A DNA stretch of 64,000 nt from Inquilinus sp. Marseille-Q2685 (GCF_916619195.1 NZ_CAKAKL010000012.1:1-64000), one strand, 5' to 3'; positions 49,045 to 58,372 are shown, numbered from the stretch's first letter. A program made the numbers and translations. The notes: a model not told the origin generated them from the letters alone.

Positions 49045-49650
49045 ATGAAGCGCAGCGCGATCCTGGGCCTGGCCCTGTTCGCAGCCCTGTCGGCCCTGCC
49101 GGCCATGGCTCAGAGCCAGCCCCAGCAACGCATCCGCGGCACCATCGAGGCGATGGACGGTCCGGTGATGACCATCGCCGCCCGCAGCGGCGGCACCGCG
49201 ACCGTCACCCTGGCCGATGACGCCACGGTGCGGACGATCGCCCCGGCCGACATCCGCGACATCAAGCCCGGCAGCTATGTCGGCAGCGCCGCCATGCCGC
49301 AGCCCGACGGCAGCCTGCGGGCGCTGGAGGTGCAGGTGTTCCCGGAGAGCATGCGCGGTGTCGGCGAGGGCCAGCGCCCCTTCGACCTGAAGCCCGGCAG
49401 CACCATGACCAACGCCACGGCCGGCGCGGTCGAGGGCACCGACGGCCGGGTTGTGACGCTGCGCTACCAGGGCGTCGAGACGAAGCTGGTGGTGCCGCCC
49501 GACGTGCCGGTGATCACCTACGAGCCGGGCAGCCGCGACCAGCTGACCAAGGGCGCCCATGTCATCGTTATGGCCGCCAAGACCGCCGACGGATCGCTGG
49601 TCTCGCACGCCGTCCAGGTCGGCAAGGACGGGCTGGTGCCGCCGATGTAG
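49045..49650 (+). CDS. Secreted protein of unknown function, DUF5666-like
   Basis: This 201-aa protein has a signal peptide (MKRSAILGLALFAALSALPA, cleavage after AMA). Small beta-rich repeats follow with TVTLADDATVRTIAPADIRDIKPGSYVGSAA, of the OB-like kind seen in DUF5666. The second half repeats the theme (GRVVTLRYQGVETKLVVPPDVPVI...LTKGAHVIVMAAK). It is probably periplasmic; the role is unknown. GAGGACAGC lies 4-12 nt before the ATG. A palindromic repeat follows the gene. Confidence 0.75.
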   Translation: MKRSAILGLALFAALSALPAMAQSQPQQRIRGTIEAMDGPVMTIAARSGGTATVTLADDATVRTIAPADIRDIKPGSYVGSAAMPQPDGSLRALEVQVFPESMRGVGEGQRPFDLKPGSTMTNATAGAVEGTDGRVVTLRYQGVETKLVVPPDVPVITYEPGSRDQLTKGAHVIVMAAKTADGSLVSHAVQVGKDGLVPPM

Positions 49651-49670
49651 CCGGTGCCGGAACCCTACAC

Positions 49671-49764
49671 CGTCATGGCGAGCGAAGCGTGGCCATCCAG
49701 TCCCGCAGCCGGAGCAGACCCGGTTATCCTGGATGGCCGCGCCCCTTCGGGGCTCGCCATGACG
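49671..49764. repeat. CGTCATGGCGAGCGAAGCGTG palindromic repeat
   Basis: CGTCATGGCGAGC...GTGGCCATCCAG pairs with CTGGATGGCCGCGCC...GCTCGCCATGACG. This is a common alphaproteobacterial intergenic palindrome; related forms occur at 28585-28684 and 51402-51488. Confidence 0.85.
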
Positions 49765-49789
49765 ACAAGGGTCGGACCATCCTTCCGCC

Positions 49790-50860
49790 TCAGATCAGCT
49801 TGCTCCGCCCCAGCTCGACCTTGAGATAGGCGTAGAAGACCGGCGCCGCGATCACGCCGGGCACGCCGAAGGCCGCCTCCATCAGCAGCATGGCGATCAG
49901 GATCTCCCAGGCCCTGGCATGGATCTGGGTACCGACGATCTTGGCGTTGATGAAGTATTCCAGCTTGTGGATCAGGATCAGGAACGCCAGGGACCCCGCG
50001 GCGACATAGACCGACAGGCTCAGGCTGATGATCGTGATGACGGTGTTCGAGATCAGGTTGCCGATCACCGGCAGCAGGCCGCAGACGAAGGTGACCACGA
50101 TCATGGTCTTGGTCAGCGGCAGATGGATGCCGAACAGCGGCAGGATCACGACCAGATAGATCGCCGTCAGGGCCGTGTTGAGGGCGGAGATCCGCACCTG
50201 GGCGAAGACCACGCGGCGGAACGACAGGGCCAGCAGCCGGGCCCGCTCCGCCAGCGCCCTGACCAGCGGCCCGCGGCCCGGCTTCTCCGTCAGGTCGGCG
50301 ATGGCGATCATGCCGCCGATCACCAGGCCGATGATGATGTGGACCAGGACACGCCCGACATCGGTGGTGATCCGCAGCAGGTCCCGCGCATGGTCGCGCA
50401 GCGACTGCGCCAGCATGGTGTCGAGATCCTGGCCGCTGTTCGGGATATAGGCGACGATCCAGGGCGGCAGCTGCTGGCTCGCCCGCTCCACCGCCTCGGC
50501 CATCTTGCGCATCACCGCGACCAGCCCCTCCGGCCGGTCGGTGAGCACCGAGATCAGCTCGATCACGCCGAAGATCACGGCCAGGCTCAGCACCGCTGTG
50601 AGCAGGCCGAGGGCGATGATGCGGCCGATATTCGGCAGGAAGCCGAAGCGCCGGAACGCCGGCGCCACCGCGTGGACCAGCTCGTGGATCAGCAGGCCCG
50701 CCAGCAGTGCGGCGAGCAGGCCGAACCAGAGGGTGCCGAGCAGGGCCAGCCCGGCCAGGATCTGGGCCGAGATTTCGATGCGACGATCCCGGGGGGCGGG
50801 ATGCACGGCCGCGGGGACCACGGCCGGAACATCCTCGCTTCGGCCGGGCTGAAAATTCAT
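49790..50860 (-). CDS. AI-2E family (PerM-like) transporter
   Basis: This 356-aa integral membrane protein has about seven to eight predicted helices and a cytoplasmic/periplasmic middle segment. The family pattern includes LLIHELVHAVAPAFRRFG, LPPWIVAYIPNSGQDLD, FAQVRISALNTALTAIYL and the C-terminal VPGVIAAPVFYAYLKVEL. The family covers putative AI-2 exporters and Na+/H+ antiporter-like proteins. The start MNFQPGRSED was chosen because upstream residues look non-coding. It stands alone. Confidence 0.87.
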   Translation of the reverse strand: MNFQPGRSEDVPAVVPAAVHPAPRDRRIEISAQILAGLALLGTLWFGLLAALLAGLLIHELVHAVAPAFRRFGFLPNIGRIIALGLLTAVLSLAVIFGVIELISVLTDRPEGLVAVMRKMAEAVERASQQLPPWIVAYIPNSGQDLDTMLAQSLRDHARDLLRITTDVGRVLVHIIIGLVIGGMIAIADLTEKPGRGPLVRALAERARLLALSFRRVVFAQVRISALNTALTAIYLVVILPLFGIHLPLTKTMIVVTFVCGLLPVIGNLISNTVITIISLSLSVYVAAGSLAFLILIHKLEYFINAKIVGTQIHARAWEILIAMLLMEAAFGVPGVIAAPVFYAYLKVELGRSKLI

Positions 50861-50961
50861 GATGGGAAAGCCTGTTCTCGACGGGTGCGCGCAAAGGTTA
50901 CCGGCCGACTCCGGACCTTTATCGGACAAAAGTCAATCAAACGCTGTGGAGGAGGCCCGAC

Positions 50962-51381
50962 ATGGATGATCCGATCGGCGACCGCTGCCTCGAGGAGATC
51001 GAGCGGCTGCACCGGTTTTTCGAGCGTTGGCTGGGCGACGCCGCGGCCGATCCGGCGGAGTTCGCCCGGAACGAGCCGGCCTGGCCCGCCGACTTCACGC
51101 TGATCGCCCCGGACGGCGCGGTGCTGGACCGCGCCGCGGTGGTCGGCTGGCTGCGCGACGCGCGCGGGATGCATGCCGACCCGGCCGCGCCGTTCCGGAT
51201 CGAGATCCGCAACCCCGCCGTCCGTGTCGTCCTGCCCGGCGGCTTCCGCCTGTGCACCTATGACGAATGGCAGAGCGTCCGCGGCGTCGAGAGCCTCCGG
51301 CGCTCGACCGCCCTGCTGGAGGTCCGGGAGGAGCTGGTGCTGTGGCGGCACCTGCAGGAGACCTGGGCCGGGCAGGATTGA
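50962..51381 (+). CDS. SnoaL/DUF4440-like small protein
   Basis: This 139-aa protein has an NTF2-like cone fold. The segment IERLHRFFERWLGDAAADPAEF begins helix 1, and WPADFTLIAPDGAVLDRAAVVGWLRDARG is typical of DUF4440/SnoaL-like proteins. It is probably cytosolic; the substrate is unknown. GTGGAGGAGG precedes the ATG by about 9 nt. It diverges from the AI-2E gene. Confidence 0.82.
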   Translation: MDDPIGDRCLEEIERLHRFFERWLGDAAADPAEFARNEPAWPADFTLIAPDGAVLDRAAVVGWLRDARGMHADPAAPFRIEIRNPAVRVVLPGGFRLCTYDEWQSVRGVESLRRSTALLEVREELVLWRHLQETWAGQD

Positions 51382-51401
51382 GCCCAACGCCTCCAACCAA
51401 C

Positions 51402-51488
51402 CGTCGTTGCGAGCGCAGCGAAGCAATCCAGGGGCCGCGCGCACCGGCCCCTGGATTGTTTCGTCGGCTTCGCCTCCTCGCAATGACT
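51402..51488. repeat. CGTCGTTGCGAGC palindromic repeat
   Basis: CGTCGTTGCGAGC...AAGCAATCCAGGGGCC pairs with GGCCCCTGGATTGTTTCG...TCGCAATGAC. It lies between convergent genes and could terminate both transcripts. Confidence 0.8.
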
Positions 51489-51504
51489 GCTCCGGAAACC
51501 TGCC

Positions 51505-52908
51505 CTACAGCTTGTATGCCGCCTTGGGCAGCCGGTAGGCGAGGTCGATCGCCACCTCGACCGCTTCCTCCTCGTCCAGCCGGTGCTCGGCCACCAGCTG
51601 GGCCAGGTAGCGGCAGTCGATGCGGCGGGCCACGTCGTGCCGCGCCGGGATCGACGGGAAGGCGCGGGTGTCGTCATTGAAGCCGACGGTGTTGTAGAAA
51701 CCGGCCGTCTCGGTCGCCAGCTCGCGGAAGCGCAGCATTCCCTCCGGGCTGTCGAAGAACCACCAGGGCGGGCCGAGCCGCAGCACGGGGTAATGCCCGG
51801 CCAGCGGCGCCAGCTCGCGCGCATAGGTGCTCTCGTCCAGCGTGAACAGGATCACCGACAGGTCGCGCTCGTTGCCGAAGCGGTCGAGCAGCGGCTTCAG
51901 CGCATGGACATAGTCGGTGCGGGTCGGGATGTCGGCGCCCTTGTCGCGGCCGAATTCGCGCTGCAGCGCCGGGTTGTGGTTGCGGAAGGAGCCGGGGTGG
52001 ATCTGCATCACGAGGCCGTCTTCCAGGCTCATCCGCGCCATCTCGGTCAGCATCTGGGCCCGGAACAGCTCGGCATCCTGCGGCTCGAAATGGCCGGAGA
52101 CGATCTTCTCGAACAGAGTCACCGCCGGCACCGGGTCGAGATCGGCCGTCGCCGCGGTCGGGTGGCCGTGGTCGGTCGAGGTCGCGCCCATCCCCTTGAA
52201 ATAGACACGGCGCTGCTGCAGGGCGGCCAGGTAGCCGCGCCAGGAATGGGTGTCCTCGCCGGTGATCTCGCCCAGCGTCTGCAGCCCCTCGCGGAAGCCG
52301 TCGAACTCCGGGTCCACCACCGGGTCGGGGCGGAAGGCGGTGACCACCCTGCCCTTCCAGCCGCTGTCGCGGATCGCGCGGTGATGGTCGAGCGGGTCCA
52401 GCGGCGATTCGGTGGTGGCGATGACCTCGAGGTTGAAGCGCTCGAACAGCGCCCGCGGCCGGTATTCCGGCCGCACCAGCCGCTCGGCGATGCGGTCGTA
52501 GATCCGGTCGGCGCTGGCCGGGGTCAGCCGCTCCTCCACCCCGAACAGGGTCTCGAAGGTGTGGTCGAGCCACATCCGGGTCGGGGTGCCGCGGAACAGG
52601 TGCCAATGCTCGGCGAAGCGGCGCCAGATCGCCCGCGAGTCGGTCTCGACCGGCCCGCCGTCGCGCCGCGGCACGCCGAGATCCTCCAGCCGCACCCCCT
52701 GGCTGTAGAGCATGCGGAAGATGTAGTGGTCCGGGATGATCAGCAGCGAGGCCGGGTCCGGGAACGCCTCGTTCTTCGCGTACCAAGCCGGGTCGGTGTG
52801 GCCGTGCGGGCTGATCAGCGGCAGCCCGGCGACCTCGGCATAGAGGCGCCGGGCGATGCCGCGCTGGGTCGGGTCCGGTGAAAAGAGACGGTCCGGATGG
52901 AGGCTCAT
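51505..52908 (-). CDS. uxaC: Glucuronate isomerase (uronate isomerase)
   Basis: This 467-aa amidohydrolase-fold enzyme interconverts uronates and keto-uronates. Metal-binding and substrate motifs include LISPHGHTDPAWYAKNE and RGTPTRMWLDHTFETLFGV, with PSIPARHDVARRIDC near the end. Length and order match UxaC, although PHGHTDP replaces the more common DYHCHL, so it belongs to a divergent subgroup that could act on a related sugar acid. It is the last gene of the minus-strand ABC/Gfo operon, overlapping the preceding Gfo gene by 4 bp. Confidence 0.88.
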   Translation of the reverse strand: MSLHPDRLFSPDPTQRGIARRLYAEVAGLPLISPHGHTDPAWYAKNEAFPDPASLLIIPDHYIFRMLYSQGVRLEDLGVPRRDGGPVETDSRAIWRRFAEHWHLFRGTPTRMWLDHTFETLFGVEERLTPASADRIYDRIAERLVRPEYRPRALFERFNLEVIATTESPLDPLDHHRAIRDSGWKGRVVTAFRPDPVVDPEFDGFREGLQTLGEITGEDTHSWRGYLAALQQRRVYFKGMGATSTDHGHPTAATADLDPVPAVTLFEKIVSGHFEPQDAELFRAQMLTEMARMSLEDGLVMQIHPGSFRNHNPALQREFGRDKGADIPTRTDYVHALKPLLDRFGNERDLSVILFTLDESTYARELAPLAGHYPVLRLGPPWWFFDSPEGMLRFRELATETAGFYNTVGFNDDTRAFPSIPARHDVARRIDCRYLAQLVAEHRLDEEEAVEVAIDLAYRLPKAAYKL

Positions 52909-53987
52909 GCGACGGCCTTCGGCTGCGGACGCCAATCGGCGTATTTGGGATGATCGCGGCCGATGGGCAAGTCGACGGCCGCGCCGGTCTCCGCAGAATG
53001 GAACAGCGCCGTCGCCAATTCCAGCGACCGGCGCGCATCGTCGAGCGTCACCGGCAGCGGACCGCCGCTCTCCAGCGCCGCGTGATAACGGCCGAGCTGG
53101 CCGGCGAAGCGCGACGGCACCGGCTCCCAGCCCGCCAGCACCTCTTCGATCCGCTGCGCGATCTCGGGCGAGGCCGGGATGATCTGCCAGGGGCCGTCGC
53201 CCGGGGCATAGGGCTTCAGCCCGCTCTCGAAGGTCACGTTCTCGAAGCAGAAGCGCAGCCGGCTGATCTCGACCTGCGACCCGAGGGTGGCGGCCAGCGA
53301 GACCAGGGCCCCGCTCTGCATCACCACGCTGGCCACGGCGCAATCCTCGACCTCGATCGGGTTCACCCGGGTCGCGGTGCGGCAGTAGACCGAGGCCACC
53401 GGTCCCAGCATCCAGGTCATGATGTCGTGCGAATGGATGGCATGGGTCAGCAGCACGCCGCCCAGCTCGGTGTCCAGCCGGCCGCGCCAGGGCACCGAAT
53501 AGTACGTCGCGCCGCGGTTCCAGTGCGTCTCCACCGTGGCCAGGTAAGGCTTGCCGGCGATTCCCGCGTCGACGATGCGCTTGGCCTGCTGCAGCCCGTC
53601 GCCGTAGCGGTACTGGAAGATCGGCATCACCCGGCCGGGGACCGCGGCCTCGGCCTTCACCACCCGGTCGAGATCGGCCAGCGACCCGACCAGCGGCTTC
53701 TCGCAGATCACCTGCTTGCCGGCCTCGAGCGCCGCCAGGATCTGGCCGATATGCACGGTCGGCGGGGTGCAGATGTCGACCACCTCGATCTCCGGCATGC
53801 GCAGGATCTCGTCGAAGCGGGTGGTCCGCACCGGGACATCGAACTCGTCGCCGATCTCGGCCAGGCGCTCCGGGTTCAGGTCGCAGATCGCGCCGACCCG
53901 GAACTTGTCGGGGTGGGCGGCATAGCCTTCGGCGATATGGCCGCGGCCGACGCCGAGGCCGATCACGGCAACGTTACGGATCGCCAT
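52905..53987 (-). CDS. Gfo/Idh/MocA family oxidoreductase
   Basis: This 360-aa NAD(P)-dependent sugar oxidoreductase has an N-terminal Rossmann domain (VAVIGLGVGRGHIAEGY), the conserved CEKPLVGSLAD (Lys of the EKP motif) near residue 97, and a C-terminal catalytic domain with HAIHSHDIMTWMLGPV, where the general His/Asp residues sit. It probably oxidises a sugar or sugar acid to a keto form. It is in the operon between another Gfo gene (2-bp gap) and uxaC. Confidence 0.9.
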   Translation of the reverse strand: MAIRNVAVIGLGVGRGHIAEGYAAHPDKFRVGAICDLNPERLAEIGDEFDVPVRTTRFDEILRMPEIEVVDICTPPTVHIGQILAALEAGKQVICEKPLVGSLADLDRVVKAEAAVPGRVMPIFQYRYGDGLQQAKRIVDAGIAGKPYLATVETHWNRGATYYSVPWRGRLDTELGGVLLTHAIHSHDIMTWMLGPVASVYCRTATRVNPIEVEDCAVASVVMQSGALVSLAATLGSQVEISRLRFCFENVTFESGLKPYAPGDGPWQIIPASPEIAQRIEEVLAGWEPVPSRFAGQLGRYHAALESGGPLPVTLDDARRSLELATALFHSAETGAAVDLPIGRDHPKYADWRPQPKAVA

Positions 53988-53989
53988 TC

Positions 53990-55006
53990 CTACGCCCTCC
54001 GTCCGGCGGCCGATTCCGCCATCGCCTGCGCCGTCAGCGCCAGCTCCATGGCCTTGAAACAGTGCTCCTGGCTCATCGCCGTCTCCGTCCGCTCCAGCAC
54101 GTCGGCGACCAGCTGCCGCCCGAAGGGGAGTTCCACGTTGCTGCAGTCGATCCGCTGCATGCCCTTCCCGTCGACCAGGATCAAATGGTCCGTGCCGGGC
54201 TGGCCGGTCGGGTCGATATATTTGCGCAGCTCGATGGTGCCCTCGGTGCCGAGGATGGTCAGCCGCCCGTCGCCCCAGGTCGGCAGCCCGTCCGGCGTGA
54301 ACCAGTCGATCCGGATGTAGCCGGTGGCGTCGGGGCTGCGCAGCAGCGCCTCGCCGAAATCCTGAAGCTCCGGCGTCTCTGGGTTGCCGCGGTTGGCGAC
54401 CGCGGCCGAGGCGACCTCGACGTCGAGCGTGCCGGCGAAGAACAGGAACTGCTCGAACTGGTGCGAGGCGATGTCGGTCAGGATGCCGCCGTAGCGGGCG
54501 CGCTTGAAGAACCAGTCCGGCCGCGTCTTGGCGTTCAGCCGGTGCGGCCCGAGGCCGACGGTGTTGATCACGCGGCCGATCGCCCCGGCCTGCACCAGCT
54601 GGCCCGCCTTGACGGTCGATCGTGTCTGGAAGTGCTCGGAATAGCAGATCGAGTAGATCCGGCCGGTCTCGGCCTGCACCCGCCGCACCTCGGCCAGCTG
54701 CTCCAGCGAGGTCATGCCCGGCTTGTCGGAGAGATAGTCCTTGCCGGCCTTCATCACGGTGATGCCGAGCGGCGCCCGGTCGGCCGGGATGCCGGCCGAG
54801 GTCACCAGCTTGATCGACGGGTCGTCCAGGATGGCGCGCGGGTCGGAGACGCGCTTGGCCTGCGGGTAGCGGGCCTGGAACGGGCCGGCGAGGTCGTCCT
54901 CCGGCGCGTGGAAGGCGACGAACTCGCCCCCAGCGCCGAGCAGCGCGTCGACCTGCCCGAAGATGTGGTTGTGGTTGATGCCGATGGCGGCGAAGCGGAT
55001 GGTCAT
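53990..55006 (-). CDS. Gfo/Idh/MocA family oxidoreductase, DKP variant
   Basis: This 338-aa protein has the Gfo/Idh/MocA fold with the nucleotide-binding start FAAIGINHNHIFGQ instead of the classical GxGxxG. DKPGMTSLEQL replaces the usual EKP, and RYGGILTDIASHQFEQFLF is the substrate-side motif. The altered loop may change cofactor preference or function. The start MTIRFAAIGINHNH follows CCGAATG-type sequence. It lies 14 bp after the ABC permease gene in the same operon. Confidence 0.88.
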   Translation of the reverse strand: MTIRFAAIGINHNHIFGQVDALLGAGGEFVAFHAPEDDLAGPFQARYPQAKRVSDPRAILDDPSIKLVTSAGIPADRAPLGITVMKAGKDYLSDKPGMTSLEQLAEVRRVQAETGRIYSICYSEHFQTRSTVKAGQLVQAGAIGRVINTVGLGPHRLNAKTRPDWFFKRARYGGILTDIASHQFEQFLFFAGTLDVEVASAAVANRGNPETPELQDFGEALLRSPDATGYIRIDWFTPDGLPTWGDGRLTILGTEGTIELRKYIDPTGQPGTDHLILVDGKGMQRIDCSNVELPFGRQLVADVLERTETAMSQEHCFKAMELALTAQAMAESAAGRRA

Positions 55007-55020
55007 TCGGGGGTCCCGGT

Positions 55021-55884
55021 TCAGCGTTTCATGCCGGTGGTGGCGACGCCTTCGATCAGAAGGCGCTGGAAGAACAGGAAGAAGAAGAACACCGGCAGCA
55101 GGGTCAGGACGGACATGGCGAACAGCGCGCTCCAGTCCGACTTGCCGGTCGAGTCGACGAAGTTCCTGAGGCCGAGCTGGACCGTGTAGGAGCCCATGTC
55201 GTTCAGGTAGATCAGGGGCGCGAAGAAGTCGTCCCAGGTCCAGATGAAGGAGAAGATCGCCGCCGTGGCCAGCACCGGCTTCGACAGCGGCAGGATGATC
55301 TTCCAGTAGATCGTCCAGGGCTTGCAGCCGTCCATCATCGCCGCTTCGTCCAGCTCGCGCGGGATGCCGCGGAAGAACTGCACCATCAGGAAGATGAAGA
55401 AGGCGTCGGAGGCCAGGTACTTCGGCACCACCAGCGGCAGGAAGGTGTCGACCCAGTCGAGGTTCAGGAACAGCACATACTGCGGGATCAGGGTCACGTG
55501 ATAGGGCAGCATCAGCGTGCCCAGCATCAGCGCGAACCAGAAGCCGCGGCCCGGGAAGCGCAGCCGGGCGAAGGCGAAGGCGGTCAGCGAGCAGGCGAAG
55601 ACGTTGCCGATCACCGACAGGACCGAGATCACCGCCGAGTTCCAGAAGAACTGGCCGAAGCTGATGTCGAGCCCGCTCCAGCCCCGGACATAGGCGTCGA
55701 GGCTGAAGCTCTCCGGCCACAGCGAGGCCGAGGAGAAGATCTGGCTGTCGTCCTTGAACGAGCTGGCGAGCATCCACAGCAGCGGATACAGCATCGCCAG
55801 CGAGCAGGCGCACAGCGCGATGTGGATCAGCAGCGACCGCGACAGCGGGCGGCGGGCGGGGCTCTCAAGAGTGATGTCACTCAT
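55021..55884 (-). CDS. Carbohydrate ABC transporter permease, MalG-like (CUT1)
   Basis: This 287-aa permease has six predicted helices and the CUT1 EAA loop LDEAAMMDGCKPWTIYWKIILP (about 200-222). The FLILMVQFF-like segment and LPYHVTLIPQYVLFLNLDW are typical. It works with the MalF-like permease (8-bp overlap) and the binding protein. No ATPase gene lies in the operon, so a shared MsiK-type ATPase encoded elsewhere would be needed. Confidence 0.92.
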   Translation of the reverse strand: MSDITLESPARRPLSRSLLIHIALCACSLAMLYPLLWMLASSFKDDSQIFSSASLWPESFSLDAYVRGWSGLDISFGQFFWNSAVISVLSVIGNVFACSLTAFAFARLRFPGRGFWFALMLGTLMLPYHVTLIPQYVLFLNLDWVDTFLPLVVPKYLASDAFFIFLMVQFFRGIPRELDEAAMMDGCKPWTIYWKIILPLSKPVLATAAIFSFIWTWDDFFAPLIYLNDMGSYTVQLGLRNFVDSTGKSDWSALFAMSVLTLLPVFFFFLFFQRLLIEGVATTGMKR

Positions 55885-56809
55885 CGTAATGCACCCAGTA
55901 GCGCGCCGAGAGGAAGGAGAAGGCGGTGAACAGCGCAATGATCACCACCAGCACCCAGGCCAGCGCCGAGGCGTAGCCCATGCGGAAATTGCTGAAGGCT
56001 TCCTGGTACAGATAGAGGGTGTAGAACAGGGTGGAGTCGATCGGCCCGCCCGTGCCCTCACTGATGATGAAGGCCGGGGTGAAGGCCTTGAACGCCTCGA
56101 TCGTCTGGATCACGGCGTTGAAGAACACCACCGGGGTCAGGAGCGGCAGGGTGATGCGCCAGAACCGGTGCCACGGACGGGCGCCGTCGATCGCTGCCGC
56201 CTCGTACAGGTCGCGCGGGATCTGCCGCAGGCCGGCGAGGAAGATGATCATCGGCGACCCGAACTGCCAGATGCTGAGGACGACCAGCGTCGACAGCGCG
56301 TAGTTCGGGTTGGAGATCCAGCTCGGCCCCTGGATGCCGAAGATGGCGAGGGCCTGGTTGATCAGCCCGTTGCCGGCGAAGAGCTGCCGCCACAGCACGG
56401 CGATGGCGACGCTCGCGCCCAGAAGGGACGGCAGGTAGAACAGGGCGCGGTACACCGGCAGGCCGGCGATGCCCTTGTTCAGCATCATCGCCACGCCGAG
56501 GGCGAAGGCCAGCTTCAAGGGCACCGCGAACAGCACGAACAGGAAGGTGACCTGCATCGAGGACAGGAACTTCGGATCGGCCGTGGCGATCCGGACGTAG
56601 TTCGCCGCCCCGACCCAGTTGGGGGCCTGCAGCAGGTCGAAATCGGTGAAGGACAGGTAGAGCGAGACCAGGATCGGCCCGGCCGTCAGGCCGATGAAGC
56701 CGATCAGCCATGGCGTCAGGAACAGATAGCCCGAGAGGGTGCGGGATGTGATCCGCCGCCTCCCCCGCGCCGGTTCCGCCCGCCCCGAGGCCTGCACCGC
56801 AATGGTCAT
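55877..56809 (-). CDS. Carbohydrate ABC transporter permease, MalF-like (CUT1)
   Basis: This 310-aa permease has a long basic N-terminus and six predicted helices. The EAA loop is YEAAAIDGARPWHRFWRITLPLL. LFLTPWLIGFIGLTAGPILVSL marks the first helix. It pairs with the MalG-like permease in one membrane complex for sugar uptake. It is separated from the binding-protein gene by 4 bp. Confidence 0.92.
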   Translation of the reverse strand: MTIAVQASGRAEPARGRRRITSRTLSGYLFLTPWLIGFIGLTAGPILVSLYLSFTDFDLLQAPNWVGAANYVRIATADPKFLSSMQVTFLFVLFAVPLKLAFALGVAMMLNKGIAGLPVYRALFYLPSLLGASVAIAVLWRQLFAGNGLINQALAIFGIQGPSWISNPNYALSTLVVLSIWQFGSPMIIFLAGLRQIPRDLYEAAAIDGARPWHRFWRITLPLLTPVVFFNAVIQTIEAFKAFTPAFIISEGTGGPIDSTLFYTLYLYQEAFSNFRMGYASALAWVLVVIIALFTAFSFLSARYWVHYDE

Positions 56810-56813
56810 GTCG

Positions 56814-58109
56814 TCACCCGCGATCGAGGATGCTGTTGGCTTCGTCGACGAACTGCTTGGCGCCGTCCGCCGGCGACGCCTGCTCGAAGCCGACCTGCTC
56901 GTTCACCCGCTTCAGCAGGAAGTTGATCTCGCCGGCGCCCTTCGGCGGCGACGGCGGCAGGTCGCCGACCTTGTCGGTGATGAAGGAGACGTAGTCGAGC
57001 ATCGCCCGGCTGAGCTCATCCAGCGTCGGCGCCACCGCTTCGCGCAGCGCCTTCGACGCCGGCACGCCGCGCTCGACGCCCAGCACCTTCCCGGCCTCGA
57101 CATCGGTGACGTAGAAGTTGGCGACCCGCACCGCCTCCTCGGCGACCTGGCTGCGCGCGGCGATGCTGAACAGCATCGACGGCTTCAGATACTGGCCGGG
57201 CTTGGCGCCGGGGCCGCCGCTCGGCTGCATCGTCATCTTCAGCTTGGTCTTGCTCAGCACCTGATGCGCCACCAGCTGGTTCGAGTTGGTGATGATCGCG
57301 GCGGAGTGGAGCAGAGCCAGCATGCTGGTCTCCGGCGACTGCTTGTCCAGCGCCTGGATGTCGGCCGGCGGGATCGCCTTCTTCTGGCGCAGCTCATGCC
57401 AGAAGCCGAACCACTCGGTCATCTCCTCGACGCCGAAGCCGGGGCGGCCCTCGGCGGTGTACAGCGCCTTGTCCTTCTGGCGCAGCCAGCAGTCGAGCGC
57501 CGGCTCGATGCCGCCGCAATCGCCGATGCCCCAGAACCCGTCGCGCTTGGAGGCCTGGGCGACCTTGAGCGACCAGTCGCCCCATTGCGCCCAGCTCCAG
57601 TCCCACTGCGGCTCCTCGACGCCGATCTGCTGCAGCGTCTCGGCGTCGTAGACGATGGCGGTGGAGTTGTTGCCGAGATTGACGCCGTAGAGCTTGCCCT
57701 CGACCCGTCCGCAATCGATCGCCGGCTTGCCGAAATCCTCGATCTTCAGCACCGACGGCAGGTATTCGTCGAGCGGCAGCAGCGCCCCGCGCCGGGCATA
57801 TTCGACGATGTAGCGGTAATCCATCTGGATCACGTCGGGCGCGTTGCGGCCGGCGGTCTGGGTGGCCAGGCGCGGCCAGTAGTCCGGCCAGCCCAGCGTC
57901 TCGCCGTTGATCGACGTACCCGGATGCGCGGCCTCGTACAGCTTGTTGACCTTGGCCGTGCGGTCGGCCCGCTCCTTCGAGCCCCACCAGAACATGCGCA
58001 CGCGCTTGTCCTGGGCCAGGGCCGGCATGGACAGCCCGGAAGCGGCCAGCCCGCCCAGGGCGGCGCCCAGCTGCAACACCTGCCTGCGGTTGGTGATCAG
58101 CCTCGCCAT
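56814..58109 (-). CDS. ABC transporter sugar-binding protein with twin-arginine signal
   Basis: This 431-aa periplasmic solute-binding protein of the CUT1 family has a Tat-type signal (NRRQVLQLGAALGGLAASG, cleavage near ALAQ). The mature start is VRMFWWGSKERADRTAKVN, and hydrophobic/aromatic binding residues lie in PQWDWSWAQWGDW. The C-terminal segment is FITDKVGDLPPSPPKGAGEI. The substrate is likely a sugar or oligosaccharide. It heads the six-gene operon; the ORF at 58169-58372 upstream repeats both of its ends. Confidence 0.92.
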   Translation of the reverse strand: MARLITNRRQVLQLGAALGGLAASGLSMPALAQDKRVRMFWWGSKERADRTAKVNKLYEAAHPGTSINGETLGWPDYWPRLATQTAGRNAPDVIQMDYRYIVEYARRGALLPLDEYLPSVLKIEDFGKPAIDCGRVEGKLYGVNLGNNSTAIVYDAETLQQIGVEEPQWDWSWAQWGDWSLKVAQASKRDGFWGIGDCGGIEPALDCWLRQKDKALYTAEGRPGFGVEEMTEWFGFWHELRQKKAIPPADIQALDKQSPETSMLALLHSAAIITNSNQLVAHQVLSKTKLKMTMQPSGGPGAKPGQYLKPSMLFSIAARSQVAEEAVRVANFYVTDVEAGKVLGVERGVPASKALREAVAPTLDELSRAMLDYVSFITDKVGDLPPSPPKGAGEINFLLKRVNEQVGFEQASPADGAKQFVDEANSILDRG

Positions 58110-58168
58110 CTCGTGTTCCTCCTGTCGATCGCGCCTCTTCTCTCCGAAGGCGCTGGGTGATGTCGGGG

Positions 58169-58372
58169 TCAGCTGCGGCCGAGGATGGCGGCAGCCTCGC
58201 CGGCGCCCTCGGGCGGCGGCGCAATCCTGTCGGCTATGAAGTGGGTGTCGTCGGGTCCGGCCCGATCCGGCGCCGCGAGCCCGGGCGCGATCGTCACGCG
58301 AGCCCTGGCGAGACCGGCGACGCCGATCCCGACCTCCAGGGCGTGCCTGCGGGTCAACCGCAGCGGCGTCAT
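58169..58372 (-). pseudogene. Remnant of a second sugar-binding protein: Tat signal joined to its tail
   Basis: The 67-aa frame begins MTPLRLTRRHALEVGIGVAG, a twin-arginine-type signal like that of the adjacent binding protein. It ends HFIADRIAPPPEGAGEAAAIL then GRS, which lines up with FITDKVGDLPPSPPKGAGE and ILDRG at the end of the neighbouring 431-aa binding protein. The whole middle is missing. It is best explained as a duplicated binding-protein gene with a large in-frame internal deletion; a functional mini-protein cannot be excluded. It lies directly downstream of the operator at 58479. Confidence 0.55.
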
